In this document: positions 33,893 to 43,532 of the stretch, piece after piece
Layout of the letters: each line of letters begins with the position of its first letter
Numbering within the stretch: position 1 is the first letter of the stretch
Assembly (NCBI GenBank): GCA_944372525.1
Contig: CALVZL010000023.1
Span: 1 to 64,000 of the forward strand
DNA length: 64,000 bases
DNA from: an uncultured Clostridia bacterium
GTDB taxonomy: Bacteria; Bacillota; Clostridia; Christensenellales; Borkfalkiaceae
Direction of reading: 5' to 3'
Translations under genes and position numbers: made by a program
Notes under the pieces: model-generated
Told to the model about the DNA's origin: nothing
What the model saw: only the letters and a program-made list of their open reading frames with translations
Database searches by the model: none

Positions 33893-35245
33893 TCAGGTCT
33901 GCGCCGCCTGCGGTTCGGAGGCGGGTTTTTCCCAACGCACCCGAGCATAGAAAAACAGAGACAGCGAAGTCGAAATCGCCCAGCCGATCGGCCAGGCGCA
34001 CCAGATCCCGACCGAACCGAAAGAGGCAGAGAGAACCGCCGCGAGCGCCACGCGCAAGGCAAGATCGAGAAACGCCGTAGTCATGAACCGCACCATCAAC
34101 CCCGCTCCCCGCAGGACCCCGTCGGCCACGACTTTCACCGAGACGAAAAAATAGAAGGGAGAGACAATGCGCAGAAAGAGCACCCCCGTTCGCATCGCCT
34201 CCTCCGTCGGACTTTCCATGAACAGTCCGATGAGAGGATTTGCCGCCGCAACATACAGCAGGACGATCGGAACGCAGAGGATCCAGACCATGCCCCACGC
34301 CGCACGGAATCCGGGTCGGATCCGCTCCCGTTTTCCTGCGCCGATGTTCTGCGCGACGTAGTTGGAAACTCCGTTCGCAAGCGTATTGACCGCCGTGATG
34401 ACAAGATTGTTGAGTTTGATCGCCGCGGAATATCCCGCCATCACGGAAGAGCCGTAGGGATTGATGATCCCCTGAATGGCAAGATTTCCGAAGGAAATAA
34501 AACACTGCTGAAAGATGCTCGGAACGGCGACAAACGCAAGATTCTTCAGAAGCCTCTTCGAAAAAAGCGGTGCCTTTTCCGTACAGGGGATCTTCCCGAG
34601 CTTGATCATGACGACGACGAGCGCCAGCACGCAACTGACTCCCTGACAGAGAAAGGTCGCCCACGCCACACCCGCCACGCCCCAGCGAACAAGCGTCACA
34701 AAGGCAATGTCCACGCCGATATTCGCGACAGAAGAGGCAGCAAGAAAGAAAAAGGGCGTTTTGCTGTCCCCGAGCGCAGAAAAGATCCCCGTTGCCACAT
34801 TATAAAAAAAGACGAAGGGCAATCCGTAGATATAGATCCGAAGATAGAGTTCCGAATCGCCGACGACGTTCTCCGGAGTACGGATCCAGCCGAGCAGTTG
34901 ACGGCAGAAGAGCAGCCCGAAGCCCATTAAAAAGAGGCAAACCGCCGCACTCGCAAAAAATGTCGTCCAGACCGCCGTTTTCAGATCGCGATACTGCTTT
35001 GACCCGAACAGACGGGAGACGACGACCGAGCAGCCGATGTTACACCCGAATGCGAAAGCGAGAAAGATCAAAGTGATCTCATATCCGTTCCCGACGGCGG
35101 CGAGCGCTTCCTCTCCCACAAATTTGCCCGCGACCAAACTGTCTGCAATATTGTATGCCTGCTGAAAAAGGATGCTTCCGAACAGCGGAAGGCAAAATTT
35201 CCAAAGAACACGGACAGGCTTCCCCACGGTGAGATCTTTGTTCAT
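33893..35245 (-). CDS. MATE family efflux transporter
   Basis: A 450-residue polytopic protein with 12 predicted membrane helices in two similar halves. MATE features include an N-terminal PVRVLWKFCLPLFGSILFQQAYNIADSLVAGKFVGEEALAAVG region, and QAYNIADS in the first half repeated in the second as SAAIKLNNL-type contacts. It should export cationic drugs or metabolites with Na+ or H+; the substrate is unknown. The start was set at MNKDLTVGKP, which has GAGGAGAAA upstream. It is transcribed away from the divergent 35416 gene. Confidence 0.92.
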   Translation of the reverse strand: MNKDLTVGKPVRVLWKFCLPLFGSILFQQAYNIADSLVAGKFVGEEALAAVGNGYEITLIFLAFAFGCNIGCSVVVSRLFGSKQYRDLKTAVWTTFFASAAVCLFLMGFGLLFCRQLLGWIRTPENVVGDSELYLRIYIYGLPFVFFYNVATGIFSALGDSKTPFFFLAASSVANIGVDIAFVTLVRWGVAGVAWATFLCQGVSCVLALVVVMIKLGKIPCTEKAPLFSKRLLKNLAFVAVPSIFQQCFISFGNLAIQGIINPYGSSVMAGYSAAIKLNNLVITAVNTLANGVSNYVAQNIGAGKRERIRPGFRAAWGMVWILCVPIVLLYVAAANPLIGLFMESPTEEAMRTGVLFLRIVSPFYFFVSVKVVADGVLRGAGLMVRFMTTAFLDLALRVALAAVLSASFGSVGIWCAWPIGWAISTSLSLFFYARVRWEKPASEPQAAQT

Positions 35246-35415
35246 GTTTTCTCCTCTGCAATTCCCCTCCATTATACTCTTTTCTATGTTGAATGTAAAA
35301 CGCTTCTTTTGCACCCGCAAAAATTTTGTTCCGGAAGGTCCCTTCGTCTTTCCCAAATTGCTTGACGAACTCCGTCGCATACGTTAAGATAGACGCAGAA
35401 CAAAAAGGAGATTCT

Positions 35416-36189
35416 ATGCAACCAGCTTCCTTCTCGCGTCTGTTTCCCGATAAAAAGGCCCTTGCCGTCTTCTGTGTTTGGAGTGCTCTTTTGCTTGCCC
35501 TTGTCGCGGGAATCGCGGTCAATGCCGTGCGTTATCAGCAAGAACTGATCACCGAAGCTCTCGTATTGCGCAGGCTTTGGTATGCCCTGCTGTGCTTTGT
35601 CATGATGACGATCGTCTTTCCCGTCGAGCGGATCTTCCGCATCCGATTTTCGCTCTTTCTGGAAATCGCCCTTCCCGTTTTCGCCTTTGCGGCGCTTGCA
35701 GGCGGAACTGTCTACGGGCTTTACGAACTCATTCCCGCATGGGATAAAATTCTGCACACCCTGAGCGGTCCGCTCTTTGCGATTGTCGGTCTGGAGATCG
35801 CTTCGCTTCTGTTGCAGGATCAGCCGACAGGCCTGCGCAAGGTCGTCGCCGCCGTCGTCATCGCCTTCCTGTTTGCCCTGGCGGTAGGCTATATCTGGGA
35901 GATCTTCGAATACACCGTCGACTCCGTCATTCCGGGCTATAACAATCAGCGCTGGGCCGCCGGACTCATCGAGGACTTGGGAAACGGAACTTACCTCGTA
36001 AGCGACAAACGCGGCACAGCGCTCATCGATACGATGGGCGACCTCATCTGCAACTTTGTCGGCGCGTTTCTCTTCCTTATCCCGGTCCTGATCGCCTGCG
36101 GAAAAGAGCCAACGCGCCTTGCGGCATTCCGCATCGAACGCCGCGCCGAAAAAAAGAAAGCCGAAAAAGAAAAGGACGTCCGAAAATAA
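35416..36189 (+). CDS. YjdF/DUF2238-like membrane protein
   Basis: A 257-residue integral membrane protein with about six apolar helices. It has the family-like motifs WDKILHTLSGPLFAIVG (about 112-128) and YIWEIFEYTVDSV (about 163-175), where acidic and His residues lie in or near the membrane, followed by a basic C-terminal tail. Function is unknown. AAAAGGAGATT precedes the ATG at 35416, so the longer ORF is not used. It ends before a strong bidirectional terminator. Confidence 0.75.
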   Translation: MQPASFSRLFPDKKALAVFCVWSALLLALVAGIAVNAVRYQQELITEALVLRRLWYALLCFVMMTIVFPVERIFRIRFSLFLEIALPVFAFAALAGGTVYGLYELIPAWDKILHTLSGPLFAIVGLEIASLLLQDQPTGLRKVVAAVVIAFLFALAVGYIWEIFEYTVDSVIPGYNNQRWAAGLIEDLGNGTYLVSDKRGTALIDTMGDLICNFVGAFLFLIPVLIACGKEPTRLAAFRIERRAEKKKAEKEKDVRK

Positions 36190-36210
36190 TGGAATCCTCT
36201 CTGTCATGAA

Positions 36211-36251
36211 CAAAAAATCCGTCCGCGCAATCGCAGGACGGATTTTTTTGT
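36211..36251. terminator. Bidirectional terminator between the YjdF-like gene and dnaJ
   Basis: AAAAAATCCGTCC and GGACGGATTTTTTT form a 13 bp stem with an 11 base loop; T-runs on both strands allow it to end the plus-strand gene and the grpE-dnaK-dnaJ operon. Confidence 0.9.
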
Positions 36252-37394
36252 TCAATTCTTATAGGGATCTTTCCCGTACAGCGCGGAAAGCGCATCGGCA
36301 TATTTTTTGGATTTATCGTACTGACGGATGTCGCACGCCGCCCCCGCCTCTTCGATCTTGCGTCTCTGCTCTCTGGACAGTTTGGCGGGAACTTCCACAA
36401 AAACGCGCAAATAGAGATTCCCCGTCCCGTTTTTGGTGCGCAGCCCTTTTCCCCGCACGGTAAACGTCGACCCGGACTGCGTCCCCTCCGGGATCTGATA
36501 CTCGAACACGTCGTCGATATCCGGCACCTTGACCGTACCGCCGAGTGCCGCCGTCGCATAGGGAACGGGGAGATCGAGATAAAGATCGAGATTCTTGCGC
36601 TGGAAGAGTTTGTGCGGTTCGACGCGGAACACGACGATCAGATCGCCCGGCGCACCTCCGTCGACGCCCGCCTGTCCGTAGCCTCGCTTCTTGAGATAAG
36701 AGTTGTTGTCTACGCCCGCGGGAATGTTGATCGTGATCTTGGTCTCCCGCCGCTGGGATCCCTTCCCCTTGCAGTCCGGACATTTTTCCGTCACGATCTT
36801 CCCGCGCCCGCCGCAATCGGGACAGGCTCCGACGCGAACCGTCCTGCCGAACATGGTATCCTGCGTGAAGCGCACCTGCCCCTTGCCGCCGCATTTGGGA
36901 CAGGTCTTGTACGCCGTTCCGTTCTTTGCGCCCGTCCCCCGACAGGAAGAACAGCTCTCGTTGCGATAATAGGACAGTTCCTTGGAGCAACCCTTCGCCG
37001 CGTCCATAAACGAAAGACGCATCTCAATCTGAATGTCTTCTCCTGAAGTGTCCCGCTGGACGGAGGCGCTTCCGCCGAATCCCTGAAAAATACTGTCGAA
37101 AATATCGCCGAATCCCCCGAATCCGGAAAATCCGCCGCCCATGCCGCCCATACCGCCCATGCCGCCCATGCCGGGATGCTCGAGCTCGTAATCGTACGCC
37201 GCCCGTTTCTGCTTGTCGGAAAGAACCTCGTTCGCTTCGTTGATTTCTTTGAATTTTTCTGCGGCGAGATTGTCGTTCGGATGGAGGTCGGGATGATACT
37301 GCTTGACGAGCCGCTTATAAGCCGCCTTGATCTCCTCCTCCGTCGCCGTCTTGCTCACGCCGAGTATTTCATAATAATTTTTTTTCTCTGCCAT
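36252..37394 (-). CDS. dnaJ: Chaperone protein DnaJ
   Basis: A 380-residue type I DnaJ. J domain at 1-70 with HPD (YHPDLHPND), a G/F region with repeated GMGG units (about 75-105), four CxxCxGxG zinc repeats (about 145-210; CSSCRGTG, CPKCGGKG, CPDCGGRG, CPDCKGKG) and the C-terminal substrate domains. It delivers unfolded clients to DnaK and stimulates its ATPase. It follows dnaK after a 109 base spacer that contains the hairpin GCCGCGCC/GGCGCGGC without a T-run. Confidence 0.97.
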   Translation of the reverse strand: MAEKKNYYEILGVSKTATEEEIKAAYKRLVKQYHPDLHPNDNLAAEKFKEINEANEVLSDKQKRAAYDYELEHPGMGGMGGMGGMGGGFSGFGGFGDIFDSIFQGFGGSASVQRDTSGEDIQIEMRLSFMDAAKGCSKELSYYRNESCSSCRGTGAKNGTAYKTCPKCGGKGQVRFTQDTMFGRTVRVGACPDCGGRGKIVTEKCPDCKGKGSQRRETKITINIPAGVDNNSYLKKRGYGQAGVDGGAPGDLIVVFRVEPHKLFQRKNLDLYLDLPVPYATAALGGTVKVPDIDDVFEYQIPEGTQSGSTFTVRGKGLRTKNGTGNLYLRVFVEVPAKLSREQRRKIEEAGAACDIRQYDKSKKYADALSALYGKDPYKN

Positions 37395-37503
37395 AACTCA
37401 GTTCCCCTTTCCGCGGAAAACGAAACTCGTTTTACCCGTTTATCCGCCGAAGCCGCGCCCAAAGGCGCGGCGATCCGGCTGTCGATTCCTCGACTGCATT
37501 CAG

Positions 37504-39300
37504 TTACTGATGGAACTCCTCGTCACCCGCACCGTCTCCGTCGGGAGCGGCGCCCTGCGCACCCGCGTTCTGCTGGTACATCTTTTGGAAGATGGGCTGG
37601 ATCTTGTTCGAAAGCGCCTCATATGCCGCATTGAACCGATCTTCGTCGTCGGAGTCGAGCTCTTTCTTCGCCTCGTCCACGGCCTCCTGCAAGGTCTGTT
37701 TATCTTCCTCCGCAAGTTTGTCGCCGCCCTCCTTCATCGTCTGCTCCACCGAGAAGATGAGTCCGTCGAGCTTATTGCGGCTGTCGACCTTCTTCTTGCG
37801 CTTCTTGTCCTCCTCTGCGTACTGCTCCGCCTCCTTGACCGCTTTGTTAATCTCATCTTCAGACAGATTGGTCGAAGAGGTGATCGTAATATCCGTGCTC
37901 TTGCCGGTTCCGAGATCCTTGGCTTCGACATGCACGATACCGTTGGCGTCGACGTCGAAAGTCACTTCGATCTGAGGAATGCCGCGGGGTGCGGGAGCAA
38001 TGCCCGTGAGCATAAATCTTCCCATCGTCTTGTTGTCCCTGCAGAATTCGCGTTCGCCCTGCAGGATATGGATCTCGACGCTCGTCTGATTGTCCGCCGC
38101 CGTGGAGAACACCTGGCTCTTTTTGACGGGAATGGTGGTATTCCGATCGATCAGTCGGGTAAAGACGCCGCCGAGCGTCTCGATCCCGAGCGACAGAGGC
38201 ATAACGTCGAGCAAAAGCACATCCTTGACCTCGCCCGTCAAAACGCCGCCCTGGATCGCCGCGCCGATCGCCACGCACTCGTCGGGATTGATGCCCTTGA
38301 AGGGCTCCTTCCCGGTGATCTGCTTCACTTTTTCCACCACCGCGGGAACACGCGTGGAACCGCCGACCAAGATCACCTTGTCGATATCCTTGTAACTCAG
38401 GCCCGCGTCCTTCATGGCGAGCCGCATGGGCTCTGCCGTCTTTTCGACAAGATCTGCAATCAGCGTCTCAAACTTCTGGCGGGTCAGCTCGATCTCAAGA
38501 TGCGCAGGTCCCGCTTCCGTCATGGAAATGAAGGGAAGAGAGATCGTCGTCGCATTCATGCCGGACAACTCGATCTTCGCCTTCTCCGCCGCCTCTTTCA
38601 GCCGCTGCATCGCCATCTTGTCCTTGGACAGATCGACCCCGTGGCTCTTTTTGAATTCATCCACAAGATAATCCATGACCCGCTTATCGAAATCGTCGCC
38701 GCCGAGCATATTGTTCCCGTTCGTCGCGAGCACTTCGAACACGCCGTCGGAGATCTCCAAAATGGAGACGTCAAAAGTTCCGCCACCGAGGTCGTAGATC
38801 ATGACCTTGCTGTTCTCTTTCTCTTTGTCCAGCCCGTAAGAGAGCGCCGCCGCCGTCGGTTCGTTGATGATCCGCAGCACGTTGAGACCCGCGATCTTTC
38901 CCGCGTCCTTCGTCGCCTGCCGCTGTGCGTCGGTGAAATAAGCCGGACAGGTGATGACCGCATCCGTCACTTTTCCGCCGAGATACGCCTCCGCATCCGT
39001 CTTGAGCTTGGAAAGGATCATCGCCGAAATCTCCTGAGGCGAATAACTCTTATCGTCGATCTTTACTTTATAGTCCGATCCCATTTTCCGTTTAATGGAA
39101 ATCACCGTCTTGTCGGGATTGGCGACTGCCTGACGCTTTGCCACCTGCCCGACGACGCGGGAACCGTCCTTCTGAAATGCCACGACAGAAGGGGTCGTAC
39201 GGGCTCCCTCCGCATTGGCGATCACCACGGGCTCACCGCCCTCCATCACTGCCACACAAGAATTGGTCGTTCCCAAATCGATACCGATTACCTTAGACAT
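37504..39300 (-). CDS. dnaK: Chaperone protein DnaK (Hsp70)
   Basis: A 598-residue Hsp70. N-terminal [15 protein letters not shown], the phosphate loops [14 protein letters not shown] and [10 protein letters not shown], a substrate domain after [14 protein letters not shown], and a lid ending in an acidic tail. It folds and disaggregates proteins with DnaJ and GrpE. GGAG sits before the ATG and grpE ends 31 bases upstream. Confidence 0.98.
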   Translation of the reverse strand: MSKVIGIDLGTTNSCVAVMEGGEPVVIANAEGARTTPSVVAFQKDGSRVVGQVAKRQAVANPDKTVISIKRKMGSDYKVKIDDKSYSPQEISAMILSKLKTDAEAYLGGKVTDAVITCPAYFTDAQRQATKDAGKIAGLNVLRIINEPTAAALSYGLDKEKENSKVMIYDLGGGTFDVSILEISDGVFEVLATNGNNMLGGDDFDKRVMDYLVDEFKKSHGVDLSKDKMAMQRLKEAAEKAKIELSGMNATTISLPFISMTEAGPAHLEIELTRQKFETLIADLVEKTAEPMRLAMKDAGLSYKDIDKVILVGGSTRVPAVVEKVKQITGKEPFKGINPDECVAIGAAIQGGVLTGEVKDVLLLDVMPLSLGIETLGGVFTRLIDRNTTIPVKKSQVFSTAADNQTSVEIHILQGEREFCRDNKTMGRFMLTGIAPAPRGIPQIEVTFDVDANGIVHVEAKDLGTGKSTDITITSSTNLSEDEINKAVKEAEQYAEEDKKRKKKVDSRNKLDGLIFSVEQTMKEGGDKLAEEDKQTLQEAVDEAKKELDSDDEDRFNAAYEALSNKIQPIFQKMYQQNAGAQGAAPDGDGAGDEEFHQ

Positions 39301-39331
39301 ATCTATCTTCTCCTTTCTTTTCCGAATTTGA

Positions 39332-39904
39332 TTATTTCGTTACGAGCACTTGCGCAAACCGCAGGACTTTTCCGTTCTGACGGTATCCCTTGCGGAACAC
39401 CTGTTTCACAACGCCGCTTTCTTCTCCCTCTTCGGGATCCTGCGCCATGATCGCCTCACAAAGCTCGGGATCGAATGTTGCGCCGACAGGATCGATCGTC
39501 TCGATCTTCTCCTCCTCGAGCAATTTGTTGAAACTCGCACACACCATTTCGATCCCTTTTTTTACGCTTTCGTCCTTACAGCTTGCCAGCGCACGTTCGA
39601 GATTATCCGCAATGGGGAACAGTTTGGCGACCACATCGGCGCGCCCCTCGGCATATGCCTGAACTCTCGTCTGAGCCGTCCGTTTGCGGTAATTTTCATA
39701 CTCTGCCGTCACGGAATACCACTTGCGTTTGAAGTCCTCCGCCTGTGCGTTTACCCGCTCGAGCTCCTGCTTGGCGGCGTTCTCTCCTTCTTCCGCTTTT
39801 TGCTCGGACTTCTCCGTTTCCGCGGAGGGTTCGGAAAGCTGTGCTTCCGCCGCTTCTCCTTCCTGTCTCTCTTTTTCGTCTTGCTCTTTTCTGTTCTTGC
39901 TCAC
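39332..39904 (-). CDS. grpE: Nucleotide exchange factor GrpE
   Basis: A 190-residue GrpE. A long charged N-terminal segment (to about 50), the coiled coil, and the C-terminal beta domain with DNLERAL (about 103), GIEMV and [21 protein letters not shown]. It releases ADP from DnaK. The start is GTG with an AAAGG site. hrcA, usually first in this operon, is absent, and no CIRCE element is found upstream. Confidence 0.94.
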   Translation of the reverse strand: MSKNRKEQDEKERQEGEAAEAQLSEPSAETEKSEQKAEEGENAAKQELERVNAQAEDFKRKWYSVTAEYENYRKRTAQTRVQAYAEGRADVVAKLFPIADNLERALASCKDESVKKGIEMVCASFNKLLEEEKIETIDPVGATFDPELCEAIMAQDPEEGEESGVVKQVFRKGYRQNGKVLRFAQVLVTK

Positions 39905-40020
39905 CTTTGCTCACCGTCCGGTTTTCTGTTTCGACTTTCAATCCTAATATAATGTAAATTCCGCACAATTAAACGCTTTTGACAAAATTTACCCCCCTTT
40001 TTTCAAAAAAAATTCGCCCG
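39905..40020 (-). promoter_or_regulatory. Upstream region of grpE-dnaK-dnaJ
   Basis: The likely promoter is TTTAAT, 16 bases, TATATT on the minus strand (about 39946-39973). The inverted repeat TTAGCACTC-N9-GAGTGCTAA (CIRCE) is absent. The gene start region has the direct repeat GTGAGCAA. No other operator is recognised. Confidence 0.4.
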
Positions 40021-40024
40021 CTGC

Positions 40025-40053
40025 TTTACAAACGGACGATTTTATACTAAAAT
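40025..40053 (+). promoter_or_regulatory. Promoter of the phosphoribosyltransferase-like gene
   Basis: TTTACA (40025-40030), 17 bases, TAAAAT (40048-40053), then a CAGGGGGAA ribosome site before the ATG at 40081. Confidence 0.75.
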
Positions 40054-40080
40054 GGAAAAAAGAGCTTCAGGGGGAATGGT

Positions 40081-40710
40081 ATGCATACGAGAACGGTAGA
40101 ACACAGGGCAAAACGAAACGGAAACGTGAAACTGCACGCGATCGAAGGCCATTTTGCAACGCAGCATTCGCACGTGACGCACTGCATCGACATGACGCAG
40201 GTAAAATCCCAGATGAATATGGCGAAACAGGCGGCACGGCTGTTCGCGGAAGATTTCGGCGGCACGCCCGTCGACACGATCATTACCCTCGAACGCACAA
40301 AGATGATCGGCGCCTTCCTTGCGTCCGAACTCTCGCACAGCGGGGTCAATCTGCATCAGGACATCTCTGTCATTTCGCCCGAGATCCGCGACGATAAACT
40401 TCTTCTGCGTGACAATTTTCTCTCCTATGTCGAAGGAAAACACGTCCTTCTTCTGACTGCGACCAGCACGACGGGTCTGACCCTGCGCGGCGTGCTCGAC
40501 GGGATCCGCTATTACGGAGGCGAGCCCGCCGGCGTCGCGGCGCTGTTCGGAGGAAATTTTGAACTGGACGTCCCCTTTGCCCGGCTGTTCGGCGTCGAGG
40601 ACATCGAAGGGTATGCCTCATATTCGGCGGCGGACTGTCCGCTCTGCCGTGCCAATGTGCGTGTCGATGCCGTCGTCAACTCTTACGGATACAGCAAAAT
40701 TCCCCAATGA
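40081..40710 (+). CDS. Orphan phosphoribosyltransferase-like protein
   Basis: A 209-residue type I phosphoribosyltransferase-fold protein resembling orotate PRTase. The PRPP loop region reads VLLLTATSTTG (about 121-131) where active enzymes have two acidic residues (hhhhDDhxTTG), so PRPP chemistry is doubtful and a regulatory role (as for PurR or PyrR relatives) is possible. The C-terminus has an unusual CPLCRANVRVDAVVNSYGYSKI tail with a CxxC. It is the only plus-strand gene next to the pyr operon, which has its own pyrE; a link to pyrimidine control is inference. Confidence 0.7.
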   Translation: MHTRTVEHRAKRNGNVKLHAIEGHFATQHSHVTHCIDMTQVKSQMNMAKQAARLFAEDFGGTPVDTIITLERTKMIGAFLASELSHSGVNLHQDISVISPEIRDDKLLLRDNFLSYVEGKHVLLLTATSTTGLTLRGVLDGIRYYGGEPAGVAALFGGNFELDVPFARLFGVEDIEGYASYSAADCPLCRANVRVDAVVNSYGYSKIPQ

Positions 40711-40722
40711 CGGTTTGAACAC

Positions 40723-41000
40723 CATCCGGATCCGCCGGCTCAGCCGGCGGATTTTTCGTTTCGGGCTGTTTGCTCTCATCCTTTTGGCGGCACGCAAGCC
40801 GCGCATAGGACGCTCGGCGACCATGCATTTGTGATCGGCTGCCCGAAAACAACCCTCTTCCGTGCCTATCGCTCTTCTCCGATTGCCCTATTCCGTTCTT
40901 TATTCTTGTTTTTTCCTTTTCTGTGTGCTTTTCGTTAGGTTCTTTTCTCTCTTTTCCGATCCTTCCGTCCCTCGGCAAAGCCTTCAAAAAGACGGACCAT
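40723..41000 (-). repeat. Dispersed structured repeat, copy C
   Basis: Diverged copy. On the minus strand it has purine-rich AAGAGAGAAAAGAACCTAACG, GGGCAATCGGAGAAGAGCGATAGGCACGAAAG-type sequence, CGCGGCTTGCGTGCCGCC, a hairpin with GAGCAAACAGCCCGAAACG, and a terminator stem (CCGCCGGC/GCCGGCGG, about 40727-40752) that also serves the plus-strand gene. It lies between converging genes. Confidence 0.7.
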
Positions 41001-41016
41001 CCGCACGTTTCAGTAA

Positions 41017-41046
41017 GAAAAAAGGACGGGTCTGCCGTCCGTTTTT
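41017..41046 (-). terminator. Terminator of the pyr operon
   Basis: On the minus strand GGACGG-CAGAC-CCGTCC and six T follow the pyrE stop directly. Confidence 0.88.
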
Positions 41047-41700
41047 TCATGCGCCGTACTGCGCCCGATATTCCTTCATCGCCTGCAAAAATTCTCTGCC
41101 GCCGATCACCCCATCTTCGATCGCTCCGATGATATCCTGCATGGTGACGATAGAGCAAACTTTGATGCCGTACTCGTCCGTCGCCTCCTGTGCCGCAGAC
41201 TTTTCTCCCGTGCCGCGCTCCTGGCGGTCAACCGAAAGGAGTATCGCCTCCACCTTCACGTCCGCTTCCCGGCGGAGTTTGGGAAGAATCTCCCGCAGGG
41301 CTTTTCCGGAAGTCATGACATCTTCGATGATACAGACTTTATCTCCGTCCGCAAGTTTTTGTCCGACAAATAATCCGCCTTCGCCGTGGTCTTTGACTTC
41401 CTTTCGGTCAAAACAAAAGCCCACGTCCACGCCGTAGCTCTTTGCCAGCGCGATGCTGGCGGAGACGGCGAGCGGAATTCCCTTGTAAGCGGGACCGACG
41501 AGCGTCTTTGCCTCAATTCCGTTTTCCATATAGCAGGCGGCGTAATATTCGCCGAGCTGCGTGATCTGCGACCCCGTGCGATATTTGCCCGTATTGATGA
41601 AATAGGGCGCCCTCCTCCCGCTTTTCAGAACGAAATCTCCGAAACAGAGCACCTCGTTCTCCACCATAAACCGAATAAACCGCTGTTTGTAATTCAACAT
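41047..41700 (-). CDS. pyrE: Orotate phosphoribosyltransferase
   Basis: A 217-residue OPRTase with the PRPP motif VCIIEDVMTSGKALREI (about 124-140; two acidic residues present), LKSGRRAPYFINTGKY (about 25-40) and AYKGIPLAV. It makes OMP from orotate and PRPP. It follows pyrD by 9 bases and is the last gene of the operon. Confidence 0.95.
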   Translation of the reverse strand: MLNYKQRFIRFMVENEVLCFGDFVLKSGRRAPYFINTGKYRTGSQITQLGEYYAACYMENGIEAKTLVGPAYKGIPLAVSASIALAKSYGVDVGFCFDRKEVKDHGEGGLFVGQKLADGDKVCIIEDVMTSGKALREILPKLRREADVKVEAILLSVDRQERGTGEKSAAQEATDEYGIKVCSIVTMQDIIGAIEDGVIGGREFLQAMKEYRAQYGA

Positions 41701-41709
41701 CTCTTCTCC

Positions 41710-42621
41710 TTATCCGTTCAGCTGCAACGTCCCCGTCAGGGAAGCGATGCGTCCGATTCCGTAAAAATCGCACCACTCGTTTAGCCCTTCGATGATCTTG
41801 GGGCAGGCGAGCGCATCGGTAAAATTCTGCGTGCCGACCTGTACGGCGGTCGCCCCCGCCATGAGAAACTCGATCGCGTCCTCCGCACAAGTGATCCCTC
41901 CCATGCCGATGACGGGCACGGAAACCGCACGGCTCGCCTCATAGACCATGCGAACGGCGATCGGACGGATGCCGGCTCCCGATACGCCCCCCGTATTGTT
42001 GGCAAGGATCGGTCTCCTGCGGCGGATATCCACGGCGAGCCCCGTAAAGGTGTTGATGAGAGAAATGCAGTCCGCGCCGCCTTCTTCCGCCGCCGCGGCA
42101 TTTTTTGCGATGTTCTCCACGTTGGGCGAGAGTTTGACGATCAGCGGGGTCTTCTGGAGATTTTCCCGCGCAATCTTCGTCACCTCTTTTACGCTCTCGG
42201 GACGGATCCCGAACGCCATGCCGCCGCAGCGGACGTTGGGGCAGGAAATGTTGAGTTCGATGAAATCCGTCTTGCCGTCCAGCAACGCGCAGATCTCCCC
42301 GTAATCCCGAAGCGTACTGCCCGCCACGTTGGCGATCACGCGGGTCTTGGAACGCAGCCATGCGAGATCATGCTCGATGAAATACTCTGCGCCCGGGTTC
42401 TGCAATCCCACGGCGTTGAGAATGACGCCGCGCCCCTCCGCAATGCGGGGGACCGGATTGCCCGCCCGAGGCGCAAGGGTCAGCCCTTTCGTCGCCACTG
42501 CTCCCAGACAGGAAATGTCGTATAATTCATTGAATTCCCGTCCGAATCCAAAGGTTCCGCTTGCGGGAATGACGGGATTTTTCAGTGTCACGCCGCAGAG
42601 CGCAACCGAAAGATCAGCCAT
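41710..42621 (-). CDS. pyrD: Dihydroorotate dehydrogenase, catalytic subunit (class 1B)
   Basis: A 303-residue FMN protein with NPVIPASGTFGFG (about 15-27), the Cys base in LNISCPNV (about 124-131), SPNVENIAKNAAAAEE and the FMN phosphate loop GMGGI/GATAVQVGT. It works with PyrK, here encoded upstream, to pass electrons to NAD. A 158 base GC-rich spacer with two stem-loops separates pyrK from pyrD, unlike the tight overlaps elsewhere in the operon. Confidence 0.95.
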   Translation of the reverse strand: MADLSVALCGVTLKNPVIPASGTFGFGREFNELYDISCLGAVATKGLTLAPRAGNPVPRIAEGRGVILNAVGLQNPGAEYFIEHDLAWLRSKTRVIANVAGSTLRDYGEICALLDGKTDFIELNISCPNVRCGGMAFGIRPESVKEVTKIARENLQKTPLIVKLSPNVENIAKNAAAAEEGGADCISLINTFTGLAVDIRRRRPILANNTGGVSGAGIRPIAVRMVYEASRAVSVPVIGMGGITCAEDAIEFLMAGATAVQVGTQNFTDALACPKIIEGLNEWCDFYGIGRIASLTGTLQLNG

Positions 42622-42779
42622 AGTTTTTTCCTCTCATGTTTGTTCATCGGCAGCCGGGAGCGCAGGCGCCGCTGCCGGACAACCCGCTTCCCGCCTTACA
42701 GACGGAGATGCGGCCCCCTGCCGCAAACGCGGCGGCAGCCCTTCGCCTTACAGCTCGCGCAACTCCCCCTCTTGTTCCG
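42622..42779 (-). other. pyrK-pyrD spacer with stem-loops
   Basis: The spacer contains CTGCCGC-N7-GCGGCAG and CGGCAGC...GCTGCCG inverted repeats but no T-run and no ORF. GCTGTAA-like motifs recur three times. It could slow or process the message; no known regulator site was recognised. Confidence 0.4.
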
Positions 42780-43532
42780 TTACAGCTCCACTTCGTTGAT
42801 CTCAAAGACCGGGCCGTCCTTGCAAACCCTTGCTCGCTGTCCGTCCGTCTTTTTGCAGACGCAGACGAGACATGCCCCGATTCCGCATCCCATGCGCTCT
42901 TCGAGCGACACGTAGGCAGGGATCTTTTTCCCCGTCAGCGCGACTTTGAGCGCGCGAAGCATGGGGGTCGGTCCGCAGGACAGGACGACGTCGGGACGCA
43001 CCTTGTCGATCTCTCCCATAAACGCCTGTACCGCCGTTCCGTGATAGCCGCAGCTGCCGTCGTCCGTCGCAAGCAAAAGCCGTTTTCCCCGACCCATCTC
43101 ATATTCCATACAGACCGATTCGCGGTCGCGGAACCCCATGTAGGCATAGATCTCCCGATCGGCGGCATACTGGCGGATCGCCGCAATGAGCGGAAAGATC
43201 CCGACGCCGCCGCCGACGACCGCCACCCTCCGCTGGGAATCCTTCAGAGAAAAGCCGTTGCCGAGCGGAAGCAGGACGGGAAGTTTTTCCCGCGCGCGAA
43301 ACTCGTTCGCCAGCGAACGCGTTCCCTCCCCGTTCAGTCGGTAACAGACGGTGATCCGCTCTCCCTCCGCCTTGCAGATCGCAAGCGGACGGCGCAGAGG
43401 AAACCCGCGCAGACCGATCATCGCGAATTGTCCCGCCTGCACGGGGATCGCTTCTTCCGTCGCGAAAGTAAGCGCAAAAATCCCTTCCGCAATCGGCGTG
43501 TTTTCCAAAATCGTAGCCGTTATTTCGCGCAT
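42780..43532 (-). CDS. pyrK: Dihydroorotate dehydrogenase electron transfer subunit
   Basis: About 250 residues. An FAD-binding barrel (GIFALTFATEEAIPVQAGQFAMIGL), an NAD domain (AVVGGGVGIFPLIAAIRQ) and a C-terminal [2Fe-2S] site (GCGIGACLVCVCK...CKDGP) are in the usual order. It transfers electrons from PyrD to NAD. The start at MREITATIL overlaps pyrF by 13 bases. Confidence 0.94.
   Translation of the reverse strand: MREITATILENTPIAEGIFALTFATEEAIPVQAGQFAMIGLRGFPLRRPLAICKAEGERITVCYRLNGEGTRSLANEFRAREKLPVLLPLGNGFSLKDSQRRVAVVGGGVGIFPLIAAIRQYAADREIYAYMGFRDRESVCMEYEMGRGKRLLLATDDGSCGYHGTAVQAFMGEIDKVRPDVVLSCGPTPMLRALKVALTGKKIPAYVSLEERMGCGIGACLVCVCKKTDGQRARVCKDGPVFEINEVEL

Noticed and set aside
33583..34062. 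Minus-strand ORF ending in VVLGLIARN
   Set aside because: It joins an off-frame part of the MATE gene to repeat copy A; no start signal.
37510..39450. Long plus-strand ORF of 646 codons
   Set aside because: It is antisense to dnaK, has no ribosome site and mirrors dnaK codon structure.
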